A DNA stretch of 64,000 nucleotides from Streptomyces sp. NWU339 (GTDB lineage: Bacteria; Actinomycetota; Actinomycetes; Streptomycetales; Streptomycetaceae): assembly GCF_003143855.1 (NCBI RefSeq), contig NZ_QFRK01000035.1:19612-83611 (forward strand), read 5' to 3'. Of the stretch, positions 25,222 through 34,100 are shown piece after piece; positions within the stretch are counted from its first letter, which is position 1; the number at the start of each line of letters is the position of its first letter. The position numbers were made by a program, and so were the translations under genes. Under the pieces are notes generated by a model, which saw only the letters and a program-made list of their open reading frames with translations, did not search any database and was not told where the DNA came from.

Positions 25222-27073
25222 CTTCACCCTGACCCATCTGACGTACGCCGGTGCGGGCCTGCCGACGGCCAGCGTGGAGTTCGACCCCAAGTTCACGGTG
25301 ATCTACGGCTCCTCCAACACGGGCAAGACCTTCCTGGTCGACTCCATCGATTACATGCTCGGCGGTCATGTCCGTCCCTCGATCCCGCGCGCCGAAGGAT
25401 ACGGACAGATCCTGCTCGGCCTGCTGCTTCCCGACGGCAGGCCTCTCACCCTGGTCCGCAAGCCCGGCGGCAAGAGCATTCACGTACACCAGGACGACCT
25501 GAGGGAGCTGTCCCACGCCACCCCCGACGCGATCGTTTCGGCCCGCAGGATCCGCAGCCGCCGTGACATCTCGCACTACCTGCTCAGCAAACTGGGACTG
25601 GACGACACCTACGTTCGCACCAACGAGGGCGGCAACACCGAACTGCTCAAACTTGCCGACCTGACCCACCTCAGCGTGGTCACCGACACCCGCATGATCG
25701 ATCCGAATCCGCCCTCGCAGCGCACCCGCGGCACCGCGGCCAGGACCACCGCACGCTCGGTCATGAAACTGATGCTGACCGGAGAGGACGAGCCCCCGGC
25801 GACCAAACTCCCCAATGCTGCTCAACGGCGCGTTCAGCGGGGCAAGATCAATCTGATCGATTCGCTGGCACTGGACCTGCACGCCAAACTCTCCCGCGAC
25901 CAGACCCCCGACGAGCTGCGAGATCAGCTAGCCCGGTTAGAGGACAGCCTCAACGACATGGCCCGCTCGCTGGCTGGCGAGTCCGAGCAGCAGGCCCGCG
26001 CCGTCGCCGCCCGTGCACACCTGGCCGAGACGGACGCCGAGCTGGAGGCACGCCTGGGTGAGGTACTCGACCTGCTGGGGCGATTCGACACCCTGCGTCA
26101 GCAGTACGAAACAGACCTCGCTCGTCTGGAGATGGTCAGCGAGGCGGGCAATCTGCTGGGCTACTTCCAGGTCGGCCGCTGCGTCTTCTGCGGGGCGGAC
26201 CCCGAACACCAGCAGGCGGCCCAGCACGGCCATCAGGAGACCACCCAGCTGCACGAGGCCGTGCTCGTCGAGTCCGCCAAGACGCACTCTCTTCTCGCCG
26301 ACCTCCGGCTGACCATTGAGGGGCTGGAGGGCCAGCGCGACGAGCTGACCGAACGCCGCACCGCCCTGAGCGCGCAGGCGGCCGAGGCCGACCGGGCCCT
26401 GGCGCAGATCGAAGTCCGACTGGCCCCTCTCCGCGAGGGGCTGGAGGACACTGTCAACGAGCGACTGCGTGTCGAACGCGACCTGGAACTGCGGGCCCGG
26501 CTCGATGAACTGGAAGAGCACCGCTCCCAGCTGGTGGCCCAAGGCGCCCTGCCGTCCAAGCGGCGGGAATCCCTGATTGCGGGCAGAGTCCTGTCGTCGT
26601 TCGACGGTATCTTCCAACGCACCCTGGATTCCTGGCGGATCCCCGACGTGGAAGGCGCCAGCTACGATCCCTACAGCGGGGACGTCAGTGCCGGCGGAAC
26701 AGCGCGCGCCGGCCACGGCCGGGGCATGCGCGCTCTGCTGCACGCCGCATTCTCCATTGCCCTGGCCCGCTACTGCCTGGACCGCAGACTCCCGCATCTC
26801 GGCTTCCTCGTCCTGGACTCGCCCCTGGTGACGTACAAAGAGCCGGACTTTGACGCCGACCGCATCCCCCCGAACGTGATCGACCATTTCTACCGCTCGT
26901 TCCTGGCCTTCCCCGGCCAGGCCATCGTCGTTGAGAACGCGACGCCGCCCCCAGACGTCCTCGAGCATGCACGGATCGTTACTTTCAGCGGCAGCGGAGC
27001 CCGCCCCGGCTTCTTCCCTGCGCGTCCCAGCACGCCAACCGGACCTGAGACGCACCGAACCCGCAGGGAGTGA
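25214..27073 (+). CDS. DUF3732 ABC-type ATPase of an ABC-three-component system, with zinc-hook CxxC
   Basis: A 619-residue SMC/Rad50-like ATPase. The Walker A is GSSNTGKTF near residues 33-41. A coiled coil covers about 200-470 and is broken by CVFCGADPEH near 325, a CxxC that looks like a Rad50-type zinc hook. The signature region is GHGRGMRALLHAAFSIAL near 497-514 and the Walker B is LGFLVLDSPL near 530. This is the DUF3732 hallmark of ABC-three-component systems, which are predicted anti-mobile-element or anti-phage systems. Start GTG 25214 overlaps the middle component by 8 bases. It contains an in-frame TTA codon at 25937-25939, which in Streptomyces needs the bldA tRNA. Confidence 0.85.
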   Translation: MADFTLTHLTYAGAGLPTASVEFDPKFTVIYGSSNTGKTFLVDSIDYMLGGHVRPSIPRAEGYGQILLGLLLPDGRPLTLVRKPGGKSIHVHQDDLRELSHATPDAIVSARRIRSRRDISHYLLSKLGLDDTYVRTNEGGNTELLKLADLTHLSVVTDTRMIDPNPPSQRTRGTAARTTARSVMKLMLTGEDEPPATKLPNAAQRRVQRGKINLIDSLALDLHAKLSRDQTPDELRDQLARLEDSLNDMARSLAGESEQQARAVAARAHLAETDAELEARLGEVLDLLGRFDTLRQQYETDLARLEMVSEAGNLLGYFQVGRCVFCGADPEHQQAAQHGHQETTQLHEAVLVESAKTHSLLADLRLTIEGLEGQRDELTERRTALSAQAAEADRALAQIEVRLAPLREGLEDTVNERLRVERDLELRARLDELEEHRSQLVAQGALPSKRRESLIAGRVLSSFDGIFQRTLDSWRIPDVEGASYDPYSGDVSAGGTARAGHGRGMRALLHAAFSIALARYCLDRRLPHLGFLVLDSPLVTYKEPDFDADRIPPNVIDHFYRSFLAFPGQAIVVENATPPPDVLEHARIVTFSGSGARPGFFPARPSTPTGPETHRTRRE

Positions 27074-27809
27074 AGCGCCGGATGGCCCGGCATGCCGATA
27101 TCGTGGTAACCGGCTGGCCCCGAGGTGGAACGGCGGCATACCAGGTGCCCTCAGCGCCGCGAAGCCGTTACGGGCTTTCTGCCGACCACCACGCACGGAG
27201 AACAACGGGCAACCACCGAGCGGCACGCTCACGGTAGAGGCCCTGGGGCCGGGGCCTCTCAGGCATCGGACCTCAGGCCGTCGCCCCGCGGTTCGAACGT
27301 CCACGCCTCCGTTGCTGCGGGGATGGGCGACCTCACCAACGGCCGACGCGCCCCCTCGGCGATGCTGCATGTTCCCTCTCGCTTGCGGGGGATCCTGAGG
27401 GCATGCGGCAGGCAACAAGCAGGTGGTCTATGAAGGACAAGTAGCGACCCAGGCCTGCGGCCCCCTGTATTGGTAGAGGCGGATATCAGAAGTTGCGCAA
27501 TGCCCCGCTACTGAGGCGGCAGGGCCCCAGGCAGGAGAGAGGGGTGACCCCGCAGGCCGAGGCAGTCTCTGACGGCGCCTTGGGGCCAAGTTGGGCGTGG
27601 GCCCCCTTGGCCCCAGCGACAGAGCGCACGGAATCGCGGAGCGCAGATGTCGCTATGGGCACGCCTGGCAAGCGGCGCTGCACAGGGGGCTCGAGGTTCA
27701 GTTGTTTCGCCTCTCAACGTTGGCATGCTCCGCTAGGCTACCTTCCGTTAGGTGAGCGGACCGCAGCGACGTGGGCACGCTGGGGCGATGCGGGGGCGGG
27801 TATCCGAGG
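27074..27809. other. 736-base gap with weak CRISPR-repeat-like palindromes
   Basis: Frames on both strands show no family resemblance. GCTGCGGGGATGG at 27314-27326 is identical over 12 bases to the repeat-like block at 11164-11192, and a looser copy (TTCCCTCTCGCTTGCGGGGG) lies at 27372-27391. The distance is 68 bases and the left halves are poor, so an array is not claimed. The end of the region (27740-27809) probably holds the promoter of the next operon. Confidence 0.35.
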
Positions 27810-28349
27810 GTGAGCGAAGAAGCCTTCCGCCGCGCGGGCATGACTGCTGACGCTCACAAGGAGCGAGCCAGCTATCACGCGCTCGCACTGCTCGCTAACG
27901 GCGCCGGCTGCTACCTGAGCGATCCGCAAGTCGACTACGACTGCCTTGACGTGACTGTCGTGGCATCAGGACCGCGACAAGTGCGGCGATGTAGATTCGA
28001 CGTACAGCTCAAGGCCAGCAGTAGCCGTTACACCGTGCGAGAACTCCGTAACGGTGACTTCGCGATCAGTCTTCCCGCCGATCAGTACAACGAACTGCGC
28101 ACCCCGGGACCCGTTCCCATGAGGCTCGTGGTGTTGATCCTCCCTCCCGATGCGCAGGTGCCCCAGTTCGAAACTGAATCGAACAGCATGCGGCTCGATG
28201 GCATCATGCTCTGGTCAGACCCCGACACGTGGCCTCCATTGGCGCCGAATCAGCGTAGCGGGACAGTGCTCCTTCCTCTGGAAGATGCGTTCACCACCGC
28301 ATACATCAGCAGCCTAATGAAGACCCTGAGCGATGGAGGTGGGCGATGA
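27810..28349 (+). CDS. DUF4365 domain protein (predicted nuclease-like)
   Basis: A 179-residue protein resembling DUF4365, with HKERASYHALALLANGAG, VDYDCLDVTVV and then FDVQLKASSSR near residues 65-75. The D-x(n)-QLK arrangement is like that of PD-(D/E)xK nucleases. The start is GTG 27810 or ATG 27840; neither has a clear ribosome binding site. It overlaps the next gene by four bases (ATGA at 28346), so the two form a translationally coupled pair. DUF4365 domains are often found in defence loci. Confidence 0.65.
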   Translation: MSEEAFRRAGMTADAHKERASYHALALLANGAGCYLSDPQVDYDCLDVTVVASGPRQVRRCRFDVQLKASSSRYTVRELRNGDFAISLPADQYNELRTPGPVPMRLVVLILPPDAQVPQFETESNSMRLDGIMLWSDPDTWPPLAPNQRSGTVLLPLEDAFTTAYISSLMKTLSDGGGR

Positions 28350-29554
28350 AGGATATCGACACCAGCGCATTTTACGCGCTAATCCCATCGCTCGAACCGC
28401 TGAGGATTTCCGACTACCTCGCCTCTGAGGGGTGGACTCTCGTGGAGCGGCGAGAGGGGCTTCTGGAATACTGGGAGGAACCTCGCTCCCACAGCGACCC
28501 CCAGGGTGAACGGTATACATACCTTCTACCGTTGAGCTATGAAATCCGCAACTTCGAGCGACGCCTCGTTGAATTTCTAGTTGAACTTGCGGATTTCTAT
28601 GGGTGCAATGCTGCCGGTATTAGAGAGCGCTTGATTAACCGCGACTGGGATGCTGTGTTGGTGCGCGTTCTGAGTCAGGAAAGAAGTGACTCCATTGGCC
28701 TATTTGAAGCTAAGGGAGTCCTCGAAGCTGGACTCAAGCTGGTCGAACTCTCTGCTCTGTACACGGCAAACCCAAAGCGATCCTTCTCCGGCCCCAAGGG
28801 GAAGGTTGTTAACTCCTTCATGCGTGATTACGTCCTCCTCGGCCATACGAAGCCGGGTAGCTTCGTATTCCCCATTTTCTCTGTAGCGAACCCCACGGAT
28901 GGGGAAATCGGTTCGTTTAGTAGAGAGGTGATGGAGAATCTTGCAAGCGGCCTCCGTGGAGCACGCTCGATACTGAACGGCGAGGCGATGGATGCGGGGC
29001 AAGAGAATCGGAAGTTCGAATTGGCGCTTCTGAATACGGTAGAGAAGCTATCGAAACTTCCAGGATCCACGTCATTCGATATCTCCTTTCTCTGGGCTTC
29101 GGCGCGCCCAGCTCCGCCCGAAGTCCCACGCCGTCCAATTGGGTTCGATGCCGATATGCTCGAATCACCTCCAAGAGGCAGACATATCCGCGAAACCGCA
29201 ACCGCTATGTCAGTAGAATCCGCTGCGGAGCGAAGGGAATCCGAATCTTCGAATACCATCACGGCCCGAGGGCCTATCGTCGCTCTTGGTATTGACGATA
29301 GATGGAGTGAGGGCCGTGAAAGCTCACACTTCATTGTGATTAGGGTGAGTGAGGGCGAAAGCCTTCGCGATATCCGCGTTCCGGTGAATGAGGGGCAATT
29401 CGATCGTGCTCTGGAAGCTCGTAAATCGCGAATTCCCGTTGTCGTTGAGGGGACGCTCTCTCGCAATGGTGAGGAACACTACACTCGCATCGTTTTCCCC
29501 TCAGACTCCCTGCGACTTCAGTTGCCTAGCGAGTTTGACGAAAAAAGTAACTAG
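28346..29554 (+). CDS. Unrecognised 402-residue protein, partner of the DUF4365 protein
   Basis: I do not recognise this family. The N-terminal half (1-150) is a mixed fold with YEIRNFERRLVEFLVELADFY. The middle contains LFEAKGVLEAGLKLVELSALY and the C-terminal 110 residues look like a separate beta-rich domain (HFIVIRVSEGESLRDIRVPV, then VVEGTLSRNGEEHYTRIVF). A low-complexity Ser/Glu linker lies near 290-310. Start ATG 28346 follows GGAGGT (28335-28340). The gene is clearly lower in GC, with relaxed third positions, unlike the chromosome around it, which suggests transfer from outside the high-GC actinobacteria or recent arrival. Confidence 0.75.
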   Translation: MKDIDTSAFYALIPSLEPLRISDYLASEGWTLVERREGLLEYWEEPRSHSDPQGERYTYLLPLSYEIRNFERRLVEFLVELADFYGCNAAGIRERLINRDWDAVLVRVLSQERSDSIGLFEAKGVLEAGLKLVELSALYTANPKRSFSGPKGKVVNSFMRDYVLLGHTKPGSFVFPIFSVANPTDGEIGSFSREVMENLASGLRGARSILNGEAMDAGQENRKFELALLNTVEKLSKLPGSTSFDISFLWASARPAPPEVPRRPIGFDADMLESPPRGRHIRETATAMSVESAAERRESESSNTITARGPIVALGIDDRWSEGRESSHFIVIRVSEGESLRDIRVPVNEGQFDRALEARKSRIPVVVEGTLSRNGEEHYTRIVFPSDSLRLQLPSEFDEKSN

Positions 29555-29883
29555 GAGCTAGTGGCTACAGGCTTGTCGAGCCTCGGGATGCCTTGCAATC
29601 GAGGATGCGGACGATCCGCAGAAGTCGTCCCAGCCGGCTGCGCGGGGATCCGGCAGCGTAGTCACATGCAGGGGGACCGGTAAGCTCAGCGCGAGCCAGT
29701 CCCGGTTGCCCTCCTGCCCCCTGTCTGATCAGGGACCTACACCGTTCATCGCAAGTGACAAGCACCGACAGGACTCACCCTTCACTTGCCTCTAAAACCC
29801 AACAGCGGACTTGGCCGGAACGAGGTCGCGGAACTCCTCGCAAGTGCACGATTCGAACTTGCGGCGGCCGTTAACTGCGCCAT
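29555..29883. other. Gap between convergent cargo genes of element 1
   Basis: 329 bases between the stops of the 402-residue gene and the metalloprotease gene. No strong hairpin and no gene seen. Confidence 0.35.
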
Positions 29884-30732
29884 TCAATCTCGGACGGGCG
29901 AGAATTTAGGCCGCAGGGATGCCGAGTGCTCGCCGCCGCCATCAAGTCCGAGGGGCACGAGACCGTTGACGCATTCGCTAAGCATCGTTGGGTGAACATT
30001 CAACTCGGTAGCCAAGTCCGCGGGCGACATTTCGAGGCCGTTGCGCAATTCTTTGAAAATGTAAGTGAGGAGGAGACTGCTCTCCCGCGCGAGTAGGGAG
30101 TCTGGTTCCGTTCTACGATAGCCGCGACGCGTCAATTCATTTACGGCCTGGTTGTAGCGTCTCCCCGGGAGGAGATCAAGCCTGCGGAGGCGACGGGTCA
30201 AATCTATAGCAGAAACTCCCCATCTTCGTTTCGCGCTCAAGATTCGATCGATTGGTGCATTTTTTAGACGCTGTGCCAATAGCCCAGAGTGCGGCATCAA
30301 GAAGGCAGAGGCGAAATCGTCGGCCTCGATCTCCGGATCGCGGCTGCGAGGGACGCTGTCATGTAAAATGAGGTGGCCGAGTTCGTGAGCCGCGTCGAAT
30401 CTGAGGCGCTCGCCTGATTCGCGGGAAGCTAGGAAGATGAAAGGCGTTTCCCCGGCTATCGTCGAAAACGCCCCAACTTCGAGACAATCCGATGGCAGGG
30501 AAAACACTCTTACGCCGTAGGACTCTATGAGGTGAATAACGTTTGGGATCGGATCCTGTCCCAACGCCCATGCGGCACGCACCTGCTGCGCTGCTGCTTC
30601 CGCTTCAAGGTGAGAACATGACGGTAGGCATGGGTGGGGTAACTCGAACAAGGTCTCGAGCCATGAGTTCAACTCGATGGCTATTGTTGCCGCACTCAAG
30701 GCGCGCTCTCGCACGAGGGCAGTCATCTTCAA
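29884..30732 (-). CDS. ImmA/IrrE-type zinc metalloprotease
   Basis: A 282-residue protein with HELGH at residues 116-120 in FDAAHELGHLILHD and a downstream acidic ligand in EIEADDFASAFLMP, which define the ImmA/IrrE (M78) family. Such proteases cleave XRE repressors to switch on mobile elements or stress genes. Most relatives of this size carry an XRE helix-turn-helix at the N-terminus; here the conserved part starts at once, so that domain is missing. The C-terminus contains a helix-turn-helix-like stretch (MSPADLATELNVHPTMLSE). The start is TTG 30732 or ATG 30726, after AAGGA. Low GC like the gene before it. A possible target is the XRE protein at 36793. Confidence 0.75.
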   Translation of the reverse strand: MKMTALVRERALSAATIAIELNSWLETLFELPHPCLPSCSHLEAEAAAQQVRAAWALGQDPIPNVIHLIESYGVRVFSLPSDCLEVGAFSTIAGETPFIFLASRESGERLRFDAAHELGHLILHDSVPRSRDPEIEADDFASAFLMPHSGLLAQRLKNAPIDRILSAKRRWGVSAIDLTRRLRRLDLLPGRRYNQAVNELTRRGYRRTEPDSLLARESSLLLTYIFKELRNGLEMSPADLATELNVHPTMLSECVNGLVPLGLDGGGEHSASLRPKFSPVRD

Positions 30733-30998
30733 GGATCCTTAAGGACTCACTAATTCTGACTGTAGCCTGGTCAGTTGCAGTAATCATACCGGGCGACCAT
30801 GCAGGCGCTGGTGGACGTTGACCCGGGGCGTCGCGTGGCCCAAAGGCGTGGCGGGGCTACCCGGTCCCGGGTTGTCCCGCAATTGATGACCAGGTGCTAC
30901 GGGGTAGTCCGTGGGCTCGTATGCAAGTCGGGGCTCACCTGCTGCCCGACTTGATCCGTGGCCATCTGACGGTACAGAACACGTTGGGCGCGATGGGT

Positions 30999-31061
30999 GC
31001 GGCGTCCCTGGATGAGGTCGCGGGCGGCCCGTGCCAGGGCGCGCAGCGAGTCACCGCCGCC
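30999..31061 (-). pseudogene. 63-bp fragment duplicated from the UvrD-like helicase gene
   Basis: This segment matches 35501-35563 at 61 of 63 bases. In the helicase gene it encodes the part around SLRALAAWARDLIQGRR. No flanking helicase sequence is present here, so it is a relic of a duplication, recombination or an earlier helicase copy. Confidence 0.8.
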
Positions 31062-31066
31062 GACAA

Positions 31067-31102
31067 CAACGGCGCCGCAGCTTCTCAGGTGCGGCGCCGT
31101 TG
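31067..31102. terminator. Strong hairpin after the REase-NACHT gene
   Basis: A perfect 13-bp stem, CAACGGCGCCGCA (31067-31079) with 31090-31102, and a 10-base loop, lies 15 bases beyond the end of the minus-strand gene at 31118. Confidence 0.85.
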
Positions 31103-31117
31103 CCCAGACATGGGTCG

Positions 31118-34100
31118 TCAGACTGGAAACCAGCTTGCCTGAGTAGCCACATCAGCGAGATACATCGTGGCAGCACGTTCGCCGGACATGGCTGCTGCGT
31201 GTACGGCCGACATTGGGTAATCGAATGGAGAGCCGAGGATGACGGCAGCGGCCTCTGGAGGAAAGCGGACCGTGACAGCGGGAATTTGGCTCTTCGGGCC
31301 AAGCGCTTTGAGCGTCTTGAGCAGAGTGAAGTCGAAGGCGTGACGCGCATGGCGCATGCGTTCCATGAGCACCATGTGTACTGGCCAGGCTGCGGCGGAG
31401 AACGGAGCCATAGCTGTCAGAGTCTCAGTGGAGAGGCCAGGAATATCCCGCCCCGCGGATAGCACCCGATCGCGCTGGCACGCGTAGTGGGCTACGGCGA
31501 GTGCCATAGCCGGGGAGAGGGAGGCCGCTGCCAGCAACGTGTCATGGCTCAAGGGCCGGGCGATTGTGAGACCTATCCGACTAGAACTCATGAGTAGAGC
31601 TTGTCGCATGTTCTCGGGCAGAGCGTTGAGGGTCGCGTTCATGAGGGGCAGGTGCTGGTTGACCACGTGTTCCTCTGCGACCGCGAGCAGGCCGAGCAGC
31701 CATGTGGCACGCGAGAGCGGGTCGGGGTGGGCGTTGTGTTGTTCGCTCCACCAGGAGACGTCGGTGCGGTTGCGTCGGAGTTCGGCCAGAAGACGGCCGT
31801 GGTCGAGGGCTGGCCCCAGTGGTTGCGAGCCGGGGGTGAGATCCCCGCCCGTGATGTAGTTGGTTGCCGCTGCGCCGATCACCGTGATTTCTGCCGCCAG
31901 CCATGAGGGGCCGAGGAGAGAGGTGAGGACGCGTGCGGTATTGCTCCAGGGAGAGGTGGTGTGACTCTGGCCTTTATGGAATTTCGATGCAGTCTGCAGG
32001 TCAGCGAAGCGCGGATCGCGGTCCTTGACACGCCTGAATCCCCTTTGGCGCTGCTGGGCGTCAATGTCAGGGGCCAGATGGCCAACGATCGCAAGCATTT
32101 GGTCAACAGTACTGTCCGCCATTCTGAGGAAGTTCTGCGGCCGAAGCACCCGCATCAAGCTTGCGGCGAAGGTGGGAGCAGAACACGGCAGATCGCTTGC
32201 ATGCCCGTTAAGCACGGCCTGGACCATGCGATGTTCGGGCTGGGATCCTGGAGCGGGTGTCAGGCCGGCGTTCAGGGCCGCGGCAGCCGCGTTGTCATCG
32301 GTAAGAGCAAGAGTGGTGGTCTCTTGTGGTGTGAGTCGGCTGGCGCTGTGAAAGGCAGTGCCGATTCGCAGCCATCCGGTCTCGCAGTCGCTGCCTATGG
32401 CGCGCTGCATGTGGGGATGCCACCAGTCGTAGAAGGCATCTGCGTCGTCAAGGAGATAGGTGGCGAGGTCCAACCGCTCCGAGGTGGCTTGCGAGGCGGG
32501 GACCTCGCTGACGAGGTCGAGGAGCTTGTCAGCAAGGTATTTCGCGCCGCGGTCGAGCGTGGGCACGGGGAGATCGTCGTGTTCTGCTAGGACCTCGTGG
32601 ATGAAGCGGACGCTGAGGTCGTCCAGGAACATGTCCGCGGCTCGGTTCTGGGTCTTGGATCGGCCGCTGAAGACCCCGTCGGCCAGGAGTACCCAGGCAG
32701 ACAGCCGTAGCTGTCTCGGTCGGGTACCTTCGTCGCGCTCTTCTTCCAGTGCTTCCACCAGACCGGCGAGCTCGTTGGGCCGGGCGAAGCCGGCGAAGAA
32801 GCGGCTGGTGTTCAGCCAGTAGCTGCGGCGAACGAGGTGGCGCAGGATCTCTGAGCGGTCGAAGGTGCGGTCATCAGCACCAGCGAACTCGTACATGTAG
32901 CGCGCCGCGAAGTACTCACGCAGAGGCTGGACGTCGAACTCGAAGGTTCCTTGCGTCTTGCTCGCCAGTGCCCACACGCGGTCGGTGATGTTGGTGAAGA
33001 GGTCGTCGACGAGGCCGACGTTCTTGTCCACGCTGTAGAGGTAGTTCAGAATCAGGCGCTGCAGCTCCCGGATGGGCAGCTGACCATTGCTGCTTTCCTT
33101 CTCCGCATCGGCCTGCAGCCGCCACCCGAGGAAAGCGGTCACTTCCTCAAGATCGGTGCGGTGCTCGTTCACCGCCGGGGTCTTTGCGGCTTCCCGGTCG
33201 AGGAACGTCTCCATGTAGGAGGTGTACAGGTCGGTTCGGTTGGCGGGGACCGAGTTGTCACGCTTGTACATCAGGGAGAGCAGGATCGTCAGCTGCATGG
33301 GGTTGTTGGCGAGCTGAGCGATGTGCGGTTCGGCCGAGCGCTGGTGGAAGATGCGTTCCAGGTTGCGGTGTTCCTTCTCCGGGACGGACCTTGCCTTCAC
33401 CCATTTGTGCAGGTAGGTGGTGCGCAAGCTGTCGCTGAGCCGATCCAGGGCGATCGCTTCGAAACGGTCTGGAGTGGGCTCGGCCAGGCTCCCGACATTG
33501 GGACGGGTGGTAACGATCACCTGCGCGTCGAAGGCGGTACGGAGCCGGGCGGTGAACCGGTCGATCTCCTCAACGACACGCTCACGGGTCTGTGCCCGTG
33601 CGACTTCGTCCAGACCGTCCAGGACGATCAGTACGGGCAGACGCTCAAGGATGCCGGCGACCTCAACCGCCGTCGCCGACAGGCCACCGCTGTGAACCGT
33701 GAGCACGTGTGCGAGGAACTCCTCCAGGGACCCCTGCCGGCGCAGCGTTGCACGAGGCTTCTGGACGGCAGCGTCGAAGGGATCGACCCCCGCAAGCCAG
33801 GCTGCGTAGTCGTGCAGATCCACCCGCAGAGGCAGACGCGGGTCCCTGACTGGCTCATCGGCTGCCGGGGCATCGGCCGGGATCGGTTCTCCAAGGTAGG
33901 CGGCACGGTGAAGCTGGCACACGTACTGCCCGAGAGTGGACTTGCCCTGCCCGGGCTCACCTCTGATCAGCGTGAAAGGCCGATGGGCGCTCATCAGGTA
34001 GCTCGCGGCCCCGCCCAAGCGGACGCTCTCGGACTGCACGGACGTACGGTCCACGATGTTGTTGGGCACCGCCATACGGACGGCTTCGACATCGATGAAG

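Larger units (their letters stand above)
30733..31117. other. Gap with helicase gene fragment and terminator
   Basis: 385 bases between two minus-strand genes. It contains the promoter of the metalloprotease gene near 30740-30800, a 63-base copy of part of the helicase gene (30999-31061) and the hairpin at 31067-31102. Confidence 0.5.
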
